This document shows positions 1 through 12,800 of a DNA stretch of 64,000 nucleotides, one piece after another. Location: assembly GCA_006503535.1 (NCBI GenBank), contig QYRS01000009.1, positions 310,001-374,000 on the forward strand. Reading direction: 5' to 3'. Made by a program: the position numbers and the translations under genes. This stretch comes from Arthrinium phaeospermum (Eukaryota; Ascomycota; Sordariomycetes; Amphisphaeriales; Apiosporaceae). How positions within the stretch are numbered: the first letter of the stretch is position 1; each line of letters opens with the position of its first letter. Below the pieces are notes generated by a model. That model worked only from the letters and a program-made list of their open reading frames with translations. It had not been told where the DNA came from and searched no databases.

Positions 1-94
1 CGTGCCGGCTGTCCACGACGATCGTCCTGCCCCGAACGCCGACAACAAAGCCCATGACGGCCCTCACCAGGCAGATGCTGGGCTAAAACCCCAG

Positions 95-1593
95 CGGCCG
101 CTGGGCAAGGGGCACAGCACCCGCCTCCTCCACCCCCGCCGCCGCCGCCACCACCACCAGCGGCAAAGCCTTCGGCCCCCCCGAGCGCAGAAGAACACCC
201 GACGCCGCCGCAGCCACCTCAACCACCGCAGCCACCGCCGCCTTCCGAGCCTAAGCTTGGGCAGGTCGCCGAACAGCCCATCGCGCCGCCAAGCAACTGC
301 CCAACCGAGCTCGGCTTCCTGGCCAAGACCAGCGCAGAACTGCATCTCAGCAGCCACATCAGGTACAACCGCCGCTGTATCCAGCCCGTCTTTTCGTCAG
401 ATGTCGACAGAAGCGAGGTTGTCAACATCACGACCGCTCTCTCTGGAGAAGGGGAGACCACCATCGACATGCAGAACTGCGCTGCGGCGAAGCTCCCCAA
501 GTGCATCCCTATCAAGCTGGATGTCCCGAAGCCATACCCCAAAGAGAAGTACGACAACATGATCTTTGGTATTTCGACCGGTTACGAACGTCTCAACGAC
601 GAGAGTTCGGTGGACACATTTGCGCATTGGATGGCGGGCACCGACGCGATGCTTATCGCCCTCGTCACCGATATGCAGGAGCGGTCGGCGTCTGAGATAA
701 GGGCCCTCAACAAGAGATTCGGCGATGCTGGCATTAAAGTAGCGCTGGTCAGGGCCCTGGACGACTCTTTCACCACGAGCCAGTCGCACTTCACCGTGCT
801 GGTCCACATGCTCAACCATAGCAAACCCGAAACCCAATGGTACGGGTTGTTGGACGACGACACCTTCTTCCCCAGCCTCAAGCCGCTCTCGGACGCGCTG
901 GCCAAGTTTGACCACAACAAGGACTACTACATCGGCACACTCTCGGAGGACTTTGCGGCTGTGCGTAATTTTGGCTACATGGCCTTTGGAGGCGCCGGTG
1001 CATATCTTTCATCGGCGCTCGCACAGAAGCTGGGCGACAATGCGCTGAAGTGCATCGAAGAGGCCACCGCCCCCGAGGGTGACATCATCATCCGGGATTG
1101 TGTGTACAGGCACTCCAAGGCCAAGCTGACCATCCTCGATGAGTTGTGGCAGCAGGATTTGATGGGCGACCCCAGCGGTTTCTTCGAGTCGGGCGTACGG
1201 CCCATCAACCTCCATCACTGGAAGAGTTGGTTTCACCTTCGTCCCGAGAAGATGTCTCTGGTGTCCGATATCTGTGGCGACTGTTTCTTACAACGATGGC
1301 GGTTTGGCGCGGATGAAGTCCTGTCCAACGGATACTCGATCGCGAAATACCGCGACGGGCTGGAGAACTTGGATCTCAACTTCATGGAGAAGACGGCGTC
1401 GAATCTGAACGACGGCTTCGACTTCAGCATCGGGCCCTTCCGACCGCTAATGGAGCCAGATGTCAAGAAGAGCTTCCTGTTTGAAGATGCCGAGGTGGAC
1501 GATAAGGGCGCCCTGAGGCAACTCTACATTTGGCGAGGCAACACCGAGATAGGCGAGATGGACGAGGTCATCGAGCTGGTCTGGAAGAAATGA
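95..1593 (+). CDS. Fringe-like glycosyltransferase, GT31 family (DUF604-type), 5' end incomplete
   Basis: This is the catalytic part of a type II Golgi-style glycosyltransferase. The frame is open from base 58 to the stop at 1591-1593. The first usable acceptor is the CAG at 92-94 after a CTAAAAC branch-like site, so I start the visible exon at 95; the N-terminal anchor should lie upstream of the window. The first in-frame ATG in view (469) is too late, because related-looking sequence precedes it. The order seen is a run of 13 prolines and a Pro/Gln-rich linker, then the Fringe-like domain. The nucleotide-sugar/metal motif DDDTF lies at about 853-867, followed by GGAGAYLS and EGDIIIRDC, as in fungal GT31/DUF604 proteins. 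Such enzymes transfer a sugar from a nucleotide donor in the secretory pathway; donor and acceptor cannot be read from sequence. The first 90 bases fit no single frame, consistent with an intron at the edge. Confidence 0.8.
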
Positions 1594-3455
1594 AACAACA
1601 CAAAAAATGGGATTAAGGCGCGAGGGCAGAGCAGACATGATGAATTGAGCCAGCAAAAAAACTTTTTAGACGCGGCTTCTGTCTGTTGAAACGATTTGGT
1701 TGTTTTTACTATTTGTTCTTAATCGGGGCGAGGGAAAACTTGGACATTTCAATCCCCCGGGGAGACGCTTTTTTCTGTACATTAACGCCCTGACGAATAC
1801 TCAGCGGAAAGCATCAACGGCGCAAACAAAAAACACGCATGTGTATGCTTTGTTTTGATACTGCTTCTTTACTCTCTATAGCTGGAAGAGAAGAGGATGA
1901 TGAAATATTTGAAACTGCGCGGCCTGTTGGCTAAGAGCATGAGTTGCTTGCTATTTGTTCTTCCGATGTTGATGCCTTATATGTCTTGATGAACGTTTTC
2001 GTGTGCAAGTTCATTATCTTTACGTATGTCGTTTGGCTTTCGACCGGCTTGAGAGCTGATTCTTTGATGCGATTGCCTTCCGCCACCCGTTCGAAAGGTG
2101 AGAACCTTATTTCGTGACAAGCACGTATCGCATCGCTCGGACGACTGGGAATGCCGCCACCGTCCGTGTATTGCTGGTGGCGCCAGCGGGAGGACGGACC
2201 GGAAGCTTCTCTTGAGCAAGCACCATTCCATCTTCGACTAGGTATGGTACAGACGGCAGCGGCGCTTATCTGGACCGATCGAGAAGGGTCGTCTTTTCGG
2301 TCATTGCTTTTGGGGGACTGGGCGTCGTGGTGGTGGTGGTGGTGGCGTTGAGGTTCGTTCGTTTTCTGCCGCCACCGTTTACCATACGACGTCATGTTTG
2401 GTTGAGGGGGAGATTGGGCGTGGGGGGTTGGTTCATGCTTTGGAAGATCACTGGGGTTTCTGGGGCAATGCTGTTCTTCGTTCTAGGCTGGTTGGCACAG
2501 CCATCGGCCGTGGTTGGGGGCAGTCTGGGCTATCTCGATGATTTGAAAACACTCCCAGCCCTTCACTCTCCCATGGATGCGCGCGTGTATTTATTCACCT
2601 AATACCGCAAGCGATGACACAGACTTCAGACCAGGGGAGATGGCGGAGTTGGCCAACTGACATCAGCCACTCGCAGCAATGCTAAACTATGTGTATACTG
2701 GCCGGCGGATATGCAGGGGCAGCATTCAAAGTGTGGCGGACGACGGCCTCGATCACTAGCAGCAAAGTATAGGATCCTCCCGAGAAGGCGCTTTTCTAAG
2801 CATAAGCATATACAAGTAGTTGCGTATAAGCATAACCTAAAGGGTGTTGAGTGGCTTGCTTTAGTGACAACTGGAAACTCGACCCGCAGCCGCACGGCTT
2901 TCTTCAACCTGGTTGTGGCAGCCACAAGGCAGGGACGAGAGAGGCGCAATCTCTAGGCTTCCATGTGCTATCTTCAGCAGACCGATCAGCATCAGGCTGA
3001 AAACCGCACGCGTTAGCGTTGTTGTATTCGCTGACTGTTCTTGGGGGCCGGCCCGCGTTCAAGAGTCGGGCGTCGGTGATGACGAAGCTGCCCTCCAAAG
3101 CTTGATTTCTTTTGGCCCCTTCAGATCTCGGCGACCTGTGTAACCGCCATGTCCCGCGTCGGGGAGGTATTTCAAGATCTCTCGAGTATTGTCAACTCGT
3201 CATTGGCCTAAGCACCCGAAATGTCTCACTGGTCACCAGCACACATTGCCGATCTGCCCTTCTCGTCTCGTTAGTGGCTTCAAGTGGAAAACATGGCTAT
3301 CCTGCGAATATCCTAGCTCAGTTGCTACAGTAGTTTGTAGGAAAGGACGTGGTGAGGGTAATAAATAAGAGACTTCTCTGCCTTTACAGCTTAATGGATC
3401 TTGACTTGTGTTTCTATCCACTAATTATCAGTCCCTGAATAGCTCCACGACAGCC
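1594..3455. other. Gene-free stretch between the GT31 and DUF3176 genes
   Basis: I see no credible coding sequence here. The short reading frames on both strands have no domain character and no intron pattern. A small (GGT)n run lies at about 2328-2347. The right part presumably holds the DUF3176 promoter. Confidence 0.6.
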
Positions 3456-5694
3456 ATGGACAACCTGGAAGCTCACAGCCTGGTCAGCACCGAAGATGAA
3501 AGGTTCCGGAATCAAACGCACGAAAGCTCGACAGCTTTGCTACCAGTACAAGGCTCCCAACGGAGCCCACCTAGCGAGCCAGAGCCGCCTGCATGCGAGA
3601 TGACAACTATGAAGGAGGCGAAGCCAAAACCTTTACAGCGGCCACAAAGCGTTTGGAGCCTATGGTGGATAGAGATCTTTAACTGTCTTCTCATGATCGG
3701 AATGCTGTGCGCCATAGTCGGTGTCCTTTACCCCAATAATGGCAAGCCTCTACCGGACTTGCCGTATCACGTATGTACTCGTCTCTCTTCTCTTCTTTTT
3801 TTCCGATTCATACCAAGGCTTCCCGACAGAAACAAGTTTCTCATATATGGTCCAGGTGTCTATCAACACGATTGTATCAATCCTTAGTACAATCCTGAAA
3901 GCGAGCGCCGCTCTGATCCTAGCAGAGGGCATTAGCCACTTGAAATGGGGCTCATTTCAGCAGTACAGACTGTTAAACGACCTCGCGGTATTCGACAAGG
4001 CCAGTCGTGGTCCCTTGGGTTGTCTACAGCTTCTCACGGCCCTTGCCCGGAGAGGGTGGCAGTTCGCTCCATTACTCGCAGCGGCTCTGACCATCCTCAC
4101 ACTTGCCCTGGATCCTTTCACACAGCAGCTTGTTCGATATTACGACTGCAGACAAGAGAACATATACCAGAAAGCCAGACTTCCACGAGCGAATACGTAT
4201 AACGAGGGCGGTCGGTCTCCTACCATCGCAGCCTCTGTGGTAGGGGTCATCAATCAGGGGCTCTATAACCCAGATCCCGTCACGGCACCACTATTCTGCC
4301 CGAGTGGCAATTGCACATTTGATCCTCCGTTCACGACACTTGGATTCTGTTCGATCTGTGAAGATATCAGCAGCCAGCTTGTGATATCCAAGGAGACGGA
4401 AAAAAGTAGCGTCTCCACCTACCAAAACTCGTCATGGGTAAAGACAACGATCCCATCGGGTTCTTACGCTTCGTATGGTGCACCAACTGGTGATTCATGG
4501 TTCGTAATGAGCTCAGACCTGAATGACGGCACGAACAACGCTTCGAATTGGGTTGACATCATCCAAGCATCTCTGGCCTTTCCGGGAGAATCAAGACCGC
4601 GCGGGTTTCACGATACCTCTGAGTGCAGAACTGCAATCAACAATGGCACATGGGCTTGCAGTGGCATCGGAGGTTCAGGAGCAGCTCGGTGCAAACTCAA
4701 GCCTTGTGTCAAGACTTACAAGGCAACACTCGAACACGGACATTTCAAGGAAGAGCTGGTAAGGTCGTATTTGAATATGGCGTTTGTTACCAATCACAAT
4801 GAGACACTAGGAAAGTTCTGGTCCGCCGCCGATTTAAGATGTGCTGGTTCCAGGAAAGTCGAACAATTACGAAACCAGGGCATCCGCATTAATACCACCG
4901 ACGATATCATACCTTGGAATGTGTTGGCCAACAATTAGTAAGAGAGCTACTTTCACCTATAAGAAACATAGCTAATATACGGCAGTGATGGAAAAGCTTC
5001 GATTTGGGCAGACAACATAAGAGACACAGGCTGGCCTGACGAGCATAAAACCAGCCCCTCTAATCTTCTCGAAAACGATAGTAGTCTTCCCCTCAATATT
5101 CTACCTGCGGAGTGTCTATACTCCATACCCGAGAAAGCCGTGGCACCAATTCCACACTTCCTCAATCGCTACTTCACTGGAATCGTACGCCCTGATCATA
5201 ATACGTCAGAAATCGATGGACCGCTCCAGATTGTTGGGCCACCTCGAATCCGGGCGTTTTACAACGACTCGTTCGCCAGCTTCGAGAGCGTAAGCAAAAC
5301 CTTTGCCAACATCGCCGAGGCCCTGACTATGCGAGTCCGACTGCGCGGGGACCAAACCGCTTCCGAGACCGCGCGAGAGGTGCTCAACAGACCGGCTTTG
5401 GGGTCCGTGTTCGAGCAGAAGACGTGTATCCAAGTGAGGTGGCCATTTTTTATCTTCCCCGCTGCCTTGGCCACTTTGACGACCGCGTTTCTCGTCATCG
5501 TTGTAATTCAATCATCGAGAGATCCGGTTGCAACTAATAGCTGGAAGTCCTCGCTCTTACCCATGGTCTTCCATGGATTCTCACTGGACGGCCATCATCC
5601 GGAAACCTCAGATGGAGGACCCGGGCTCAGAAACCTACAGGGCATGGAGGGCGTTGCGAAGAAGACGATGGCGAAACTGAGGCTGGAGGAGTAG
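3456..5694 (+). CDS. DUF3176 family multi-pass membrane protein
   Basis: This is a fungal-specific membrane protein of unknown function. Three exons join in frame: 3456-3770, 3856-4937 and 4986-5694, giving about 701 residues, a normal length for the family. Intron 1 (85 nt) is GTATGT..CAG and intron 2 (48 nt) is GTAAGA..CAG with a CTAAT branch site. The N-terminus is soluble and acidic. Hydrophobic segments follow around SVWSLWWIEIFNCLLMIG, NTIVSILSTILKASAALILA and APLLAAALTILTLAL, and there is one more near the C-terminus (about 5440-5510). Family-typical strings are DKASRGPLGCLQLL and the Cys-rich loop CPSGNCTFDPPFTTLGFCSIC, followed by a long N-glycosylatable loop. Intron 1 contains a piece of a repeat also found at the end of the AT-rich block near 18.5 kb. 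Family assignment is firm; function is unknown. Confidence 0.88.
3796..3836 (-). repeat. Non-mutated fragment of a dispersed element inside an intron
   Basis: A T-run followed by CGATTCATACCAAGGCTTCC and further sequence fills the middle of DUF3176 intron 1 (3771-3855). It aligns with 18546-18586 at the edge of the AT-rich block. Starting at CGATTC, the roughly 33 aligned bases differ only by transitions, nearly all C-to-T or G-to-A in the AT-rich copy. Read on the minus strand, the fragment ends in an A-rich tail, like a 5'-truncated retroposon end. Confidence 0.65.
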
Positions 5695-6364
5695 TAATAA
5701 CCCGTTGTGCTCGGCCATCGCTGTGGTCATTGCATTGCTACCACAGCGATCATATGCAACGTATAGGGGACTGCGAGCAGAACCGGGACCCGAGACGAGT
5801 TTCGCTCAGTTGAAAACGTGGAAACCTCCATTGTGCGTTTCTTTGGTCCTCAGTCAGGCTCTCCTTTTTCTACTCTACTGCCTGTACCTAAGTCTCGAGA
5901 GTTAAACTCCCGCATGAATGGCCGCTTGTCTTCGTTGGGAAGTGACGGCGGCATTGGGCACTAAGGGTTATTGGAAGTTGGGGTTTGCTGGGACCGTTCG
6001 TCGTTGAGGACATGAAGTAAGTTAATATCGGATGTAAGCGGTTGGTTCTGGTTCTGGACTTGGACGTTCCAGTACGGAGGGTTGATGCGGTGGCCGCGTC
6101 AATGTTGTTTATGAGCGGCTGAGGACTGATCACGGAATCAAGTTCTGCCGCTTTTTGCTGTTCTAGCTATGATGTGCGTTCCCGGAAGCCTTGTGCCAAT
6201 TCCTGTCGAGCTTGTGGGGTTGACATGCGGTTTTATTGCAGGCTAACTAGTTGCTGCTGAAAAAGGTTACGCTGAATATTAACCTGCGTGTGATATTTCC
6301 GCATTCATTGTTGTACTGGGTGCTGTTGGGAAAGCGTAGCGTCCTGAATTGTTCCATCACGCTT
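5695..6364. other. Convergent intergenic region
   Basis: This lies between the 3' ends of the DUF3176 gene (plus) and the NACHT-C2H2 gene (minus). A 66-codon frame at 5705-5905 has a hydrophobic end, but no start context, partner exon or family signature. I see no supported feature. Confidence 0.5.
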
Positions 6365-9300
6365 CTATGATCTTTGTTTCCACAGCTCCTCGAGCTTACG
6401 TAATGCCGGCCCATAGTCTTGCAACGCATGATTAGACCCCGTCAAAGCCATATCAGGGGGGACGGTACTGTGGGAAGCTGTCGGCTTGATGTTTACCCCC
6501 GGAACCGAGCCCACGTGGCTTCTGAGACGTTTGGGAACTGGGGCCTCTGCGGAGGAAGGGTGACGCTTGCGGGCATGTTTTCGCAGTTCGTTAGGTGTTT
6601 TGAAATCGAGATCATAACCACACCCTGGTTCGGGGCAGCGCAGTGGCTGTAAGTGACGTGCTTCGTGATTTTGCAAGAGCTCGCGAGAGGGAAAGCCCTT
6701 GACGGCATTGACGCAGCCACTATTGTCGCACATGAACGCGGTGGGTTTGTATTCCGCTTTGAAGGCCAAGAATTGTGAATCCGTCAATCCTGGCAAAGCG
6801 CTCTTCGCTACCATTGTTTGCAAGATACGGCGATATAGTCGACTTGACCGAGCGAGTGGGAGCTCGTGCAACTCGGTGTCTGTACTCCAGTAAGTAACCT
6901 GACTATCAGTATTTCGCAAGCGGGCAACCACTGACCTTGCGACGTTTGTGTATGCCGCGCAATCACCAACGCTGAGCTTGGGGACAGAAACTCTAGCAAT
7001 ATCGGATCAATTTTAGTAGAGCCATAGTTGGCCGACTCGTCCGTTTCCGAGGCTCTTTCTAGGCCACGCAATGATTCTGTAAGTCTTTCTATTTGTGAAA
7101 GGAGCTTAGAGAGTTCGGGAAGCTGATGGCTGGCAGCGTCGAGCCCCAAGCAGGCCAGTAGGTGAGTTGCCCAGTACTGTTGTGCATACGGCACCAAAGC
7201 GTACAGCTCCAAGGCAACGTCAATCTCCTTGTCGTTCGGAGTGCTGGACTGATCTAGTAGCTCCAATGATTGGCTCAGCTGTGCCACGCATCCAGTTGCA
7301 ACACTGATTTCACAGTGGAGGCTGTCAAGAAAGGGTCCACTATCTGGGTCAAGCAAGTACCTTGAGATATAGGTTAGCATGATAGAAATGTGGGATTTTG
7401 AACAAGTGGGATATCAGAGCAGTCATACTGTGGAACGGTTGAGTGAACGAACACTAGCGAGTTTCCTTGCCCCTCTTCGATCAAGGGCTTGCATATGTCG
7501 GTTGCATTCGCCAACGGCCTGGTAGTCCTGTCGATGATGGTATAATCGGGACGAAGAATCATGCCTAAGCGCACCATATGCTTTGATAGAGGCTGCTTGC
7601 CTTTGTTGCAAATGAGCCAAGCGAATAGGCGTCGGATCGCGGGCAAGTGTGGCTTGGAATGGCTTGTGATGTTGTTCAGAATCCTTGCGTAGCTGAATCG
7701 AGTGTCAGAAAATCGGTCTCAGTGAGTTCGAGATGAACTGTGCCTACAGATCTTTCAATGATGACGGTAGCTCATGGACTTGTTGTAATAGATCATGTAC
7801 GCTGGGTGCGCTCTGAAGCAGGTCCATTACTAGATGCACCCACAAGTACATTCCTAGATCGTGGTAAGCAACCAGCTAATGTCTCTCAATCCAGAATAGT
7901 GCATAACTCTTACCTTCGGCCTTCTTGAGGATATCAGATTCCAACTTGCTTGTAACATCCTCTCCAATCTGGCCCTCATGCATTTCGGTGATGTCCTCCA
8001 GCCTCTCCCTGATAATCAAACCCAGATCCTTCTCAATCGAGTCGTTTTCTTCGCTCATTCGAAGCTTGGCTTGTTTGGAAAGCTGTTTGGAAATAGTTGG
8101 TATATCCTGGCTGACGAGAAGAAGTTTGAGGTTGTGGGTTGACTTGGTGAGATCAAGTAGAAGTTTGAGAAGATTCCGGTGTTCCGATGGCGCGATTTCG
8201 TCTATGCCATCGACAACCAAACGAACATCGCCAGAGAGGGAGAAAATGTTGCTCAACATAGGCTTCAATGTTTCGCTGGTAGGGCGCCTTGACTTTCCCA
8301 CATACTCGTTGTAGACATACGATACGGCATCTGGGACAAAGTGCAGTATCTGGGAGGCGATGCTCCGAAAAATATGAGTGCAGATACCTTGTGAGGGAGT
8401 TTGAAAGTCGCAGATGAAAAAGCATACTTTCCGATTGGGGTCGTCACGGAGGAATTTGATGAGCCTGGCGCAGAGAACCGACTTTCCTGTAGACTATATC
8501 AGTAATGCTTATGTGTAAGGATAGAAGTCCTGTACCTGAGCCTGGCTTTCCATTTATCCAGAGGACCTGTCCACCACGGCCAATTTGCAGCCAGCTTCTG
8601 ATTGCTGAATTCTGCAAAGCCCAGCCTGAAGTACCCTCGAGATGTTTATCCAAAAGCACGTCTAGCTTTGCATCCCCCTCGGGCTCAGTACGTTCGAGCC
8701 AATTTAGTATACTCTGGAGCTGTTCAATGTGATGCCGTCGGTCACGTTCGATACAATCGGCTGACCATTTCTTTCGCAACTCTGCAGCTTCCATGATGTC
8801 GATGGCCACTGCTTCTCGATCTATCTGCTCGCTGATGCAAGTGATACTCTGCAGTAGGGTGCCAAACCGATCGTTGAAACGACCCCATACCGATGTAAAG
8901 AACATGGAGAGCCCTTCTAAGTGTTAGTGAAATAAGTAGGCTATGGGAGATTGGGTTTCGTACCTGGTTTGGTGATCCATGAGTATGCCTTGCGATGGAA
9001 CTCGAGTATATCTTCGAACAGATAAGCGATCATTTGCTGGAAAGACTCATGGGTTGGAAATGCATTGGCGTAAATGGCGAAACGCGGCATTCGCGACCCG
9101 ATGTCTGCATAGGCTGTGAGCACCTTATCCAGGGCGTGCGCGTGGTCCTGAACCGCCTAGAGCTATACTTAGCAGCCGCGATCAGTCAGTCCAAGTCGGC
9201 TTTGGATAACTCATACCAGGATGATGAATTTGATGGGCGCCTGTCCGGTGATATGTTAGCAAAAGAAGACCGACCGACTCCCTGAGTTGATGATATGGAT

Positions 9301-9563
9301 TGACTTGCCCAGATCCATGGAAGATAGTCGGTGCCATTGCAAACCACTTCCACTGCCTCTGAGAACCTCCCCAGGGCATCAATGAAAGGCAGGATTCGAC
9401 CAAGGTTTCGGAGTCTTTGTGTCGCTGCTAATTGCGTCTCAATCTGTTGGATTGCGAGCTTCACATCGCCCAATTTGACAATTGAGTGGATACGATCCAC
9501 CTCGGCGGAAGGAATCTCCCTTCGGAACTGATCACAGGCACGTTCAATTAACCGGTGAGCCAT
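6365..9563 (-). CDS. NACHT-type STAND NTPase with C-terminal C2H2 zinc finger (NLR-like)
   Basis: This is a fungal NLR-like signalling ATPase; the family includes regulated cell-death and non-self recognition proteins. Exons are 9309-9563, 9217-9240, 8964-9156, 8536-8916, 7914-8486, 7748-7853, 7429-7692, about 6980-7360 and 6365 to about 6912 (last junction uncertain), giving about 910 residues. The N-terminal helical region carries LPWIWAPIKFIIL, typical of these proteins. The P-loop GKPGSGKS is split by intron 4, and the Walker B segment is RLVVDGIDEIAP. The lid region holds the LYARILNNI-type motif. The C-terminus has Cys/His clusters (CDNSGC..H..H and CPEPGC..H..H) in place of WD, ankyrin or TPR repeats. 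Intron 1 appears to use a GC donor (GCAAGT), and exon 2 is only 24 nt. It is divergent from the SNF2 gene, with 302 bp between the two starts. No break seen. Confidence 0.87.
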
Positions 9564-9865
9564 TGTTCTTCATAGATTGCGTGTTGATTACAGTGAAGGT
9601 GAGAGATGAATGGTGAATGGGTAAAAGAATAATTTCCCAAAAAACTTATTGCGCGAAGTCCACAGCTGCATGTGGCAGTGCCACTGCCCCTCAACACGTA
9701 GCATAGATGCCACTCAGGTAAACCACTAATGCAGCTTCGCCTCTTTGGGCCGACTTGCCAGCTCAGCAGGCAGATGACCCCTTTTTTTGGGACTCATTTC
9801 TTCAATTTCGAGAAGTCATGGTGAATCTTGCTCATTTCAACACCGATCGCTAATTGGGATGCAGA

Positions 9866-12800
9866 ATGATGACAGAACCTCCTGCGAAGCGCATCAAGAC
9901 GAATGGCTCTTTCTCTAATATTGAAGAGTCTAGCACCACTTTCGCAGTTGCAAGCAGCACACCAAGCGATACGTCTGCAACTGCTACTGGTGTGGAAAGC
10001 TTACCAGCTTCTACGTCCAATGAAGAAAACGACCACGAAATGATTTGCTATGGAATGGTACGATCCTCCTGTGCAGCTTCCTTAGTTCGCACATAAACTA
10101 ACCTTCGATCAAGCTCATACTATCCCTGAAAAGCTCGGTCGACGCGTGCAAGGAGCTGTTCAGCGCCACGACGTTGTTCTGCTGTGGTTCGAATGGAGAG
10201 GTATGCGTCATTGGGTCGAAGTCTTTCGTTGGACAGCTATCGTCTCGGGACAACGAGCTCCTCCAACTTTTCCTTCGGGAGGGACTAAATATAGAGATGC
10301 GACTCAGCTCACAATCCCTACAAGAGCTAGATAAGGTCTCCACGATCCTCTACGGACCTAGGGAGCTGGGCTCAGATGTCGGGTGCACCCTTCAAGGCTT
10401 GGGCATTTACCTCCAGGATCCTTGCAATGCAGCGCGTGATTTGCCTTACTGGAACCCCCACAGGTTTTCCAACTCGGCAGATCTTCGCACTTCGCATTGG
10501 TGGCACATCCCTGAGAAGACACCCGCGAAAGAGGAACAGTTGTCTCCCGTGGATTTCTTAGAAGCATTTACGACTGGTGGCGATTTGAAAGAGACCGAAG
10601 GATCAATCCTTCTGAGAACCTCACTCAAGGCGTTCGTTTTCCAAGCCTTGACAAATTGAAGATAACCGTCATGCTGTGGATTGCTGACAGTCAATCACTA
10701 GCCATCAGAAGCAAGCCCTGACGTTCATGTTGGGCCGCGAGCAAGGTTGGCAGCCCAAGGGCGACTCAGATATCTGGAGTATTCGGGTGTCAGATGGAAG
10801 ACGGTAGGTCAACCATCCCCATTATACGAGTAGATACTTACGTTTTTTATGCTTATAGTCGATATATCAATCGAGTTGACGAGTCGAGTCACGATACACC
10901 GCCTCCCGAGTTCCGAGGCGGCATTCTTGCCGATACTATGGGCTACGGAAAGACGCTCGAAATAATATCCTTGATAGCCTATGACAAGTCTACCCTGGAG
11001 ACTGAAAAAAGGCATCAGCTACCTAGGCCCAGAGCCACTTTGGTAGTGGTCCCGGCTCCAAGTAAGATTTTCGATATGTCCCAACCCAGACACTGAACTA
11101 ACACGTCCTAGTCATGACTTCCTGGAATAAGGAAATGAAAAAGTAGGTGGCTCCGACCCTCCGTACTGCAGAACAACTAAAATGTGTACAGTCACCTGAA
11201 GAAAGGGTCTATTAACTGGCGTTGCCATGCCGATAAGACGAAGTTACGTCAGCCCAGCGACGTCGAAGATGTGGATGTGGTACTTATTACATACGCCACC
11301 CTTGCCTCGGAACGACGGAATAAGGCAAATAGCCTGATATTTGCACACCACTGGCGCAGAGTTGTGTTAGACGAAGGTATGGACCTTGTGTCATACGCTC
11401 TTGGTCGCATTGGCTAAATCCGTCTAGCCCATTGCATCAAGAACTCTGACGGAGCCACCTCGAAGGCAGCCTGTGAGCTGGAGACCGAGCGTCGATGGGC
11501 GGTAAGCGGCACACCGATCCAAAATCGTCTTGTTGAGCTTCAGAGCCTGCTCCGGTTTCTTCGCGTTTCTCCGTACAACGATAAAGATGCATTCAACCAC
11601 CAGTTCATACATCCCTGGCAAGACGGCGAGGCCGCGACATCCGTGGAGAGGCTAAGGAGACTGCTAAATGCTATCATGCTGCGCCGCTCCGACAAGCAGA
11701 GCATTCTACCGGACAGGACCGACGTGAAACGAGTGCTTCGTTTCAACAAACAGGAATCGGAGTATTACAACGAAACAAAAAGTCGTACCTTGGCTATAAT
11801 CGACGAGGTCCTCGACTCAGAGGGCCCTGGAAACAGTTACACCAATGCCCTTCAAAAGATCAACGCTTTGCGTATCATCTGTAACAACGGCAAACGATCT
11901 TCCAACTTGATCCAGAACATGGAAAGAGGCGACAATCTCCTGGAAACTACCTGGAACCCATCAATTGCTCAGAAGACTTTGGCTCGGTTCCCACTGCTTG
12001 GTCTTGCAGTCAACTGCTACCAGTGTCGTGACCCCCTCGATGCTGCCAGTCAGCAGGATGTCCCTCCACACATGCACATAACAAAGTGTCTCCGGCTGTA
12101 TTGCTCAGCTTGCTATGATCAATGGGCAACGCAAGCAGGGATAAGCCGCAATCTGTGTGACTGTGAACCAAAGTGCCCGCTGACCATGGTGCATCTGCCG
12201 TCTTGTCCGACAATGCCTCTCATTGAGAACTCGCCGACGTCTCAATTCGAGTATCCCACGAAAGTATCCGAGCTTATACGAGACCTGAGACAGTTACCTG
12301 GAGACATCAAAAGGTACGCTACTCTTCTTCGCAGTCTTGAACAGTGTTGCTAAATTGACGTAGTATTGTCTTCTCCTTTTGGACCTCCACTCTAGATATC
12401 TGCAAAGAAGCCCTTGACAATGCGGGTATACGATGTGAGCGAGTGGATGGCACGGTGAAACCAATGGAACGAGAAAAGGCCTTTGCCAGATTCCAGGAGA
12501 AGAACAACACCCAGGTGCTCCTTTTGTCTCTTTCCTGTGGTGCTGTCGGGTAAGTAGTCCCTGGCCTTGCTTGTCCGCCAAGCCCCCAGACCCAACACTC
12601 GAAGCCCTCGATATTCCCTACGGAAACTGACACGGGACTCTTATCCTAGCCTCACATTGACAGCCGCGTCTCGTGTCTACCTCATGGAGCCCCAGTGGAA
12701 TCCAGCCATAGAGGAACAGGCATTAGCCAGAGTCCACAGGATCGGTCAGACCAAGGAAGTCACAACCATCCGGTTCATAATGGAGAATACGATCGAGAAG

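Noticed and set aside
1931..2395. 154-codon minus-strand frame with a His run
   Set aside because: The His run is just the (GGT)n tract read in reverse. There are no family features and composition is non-coding.
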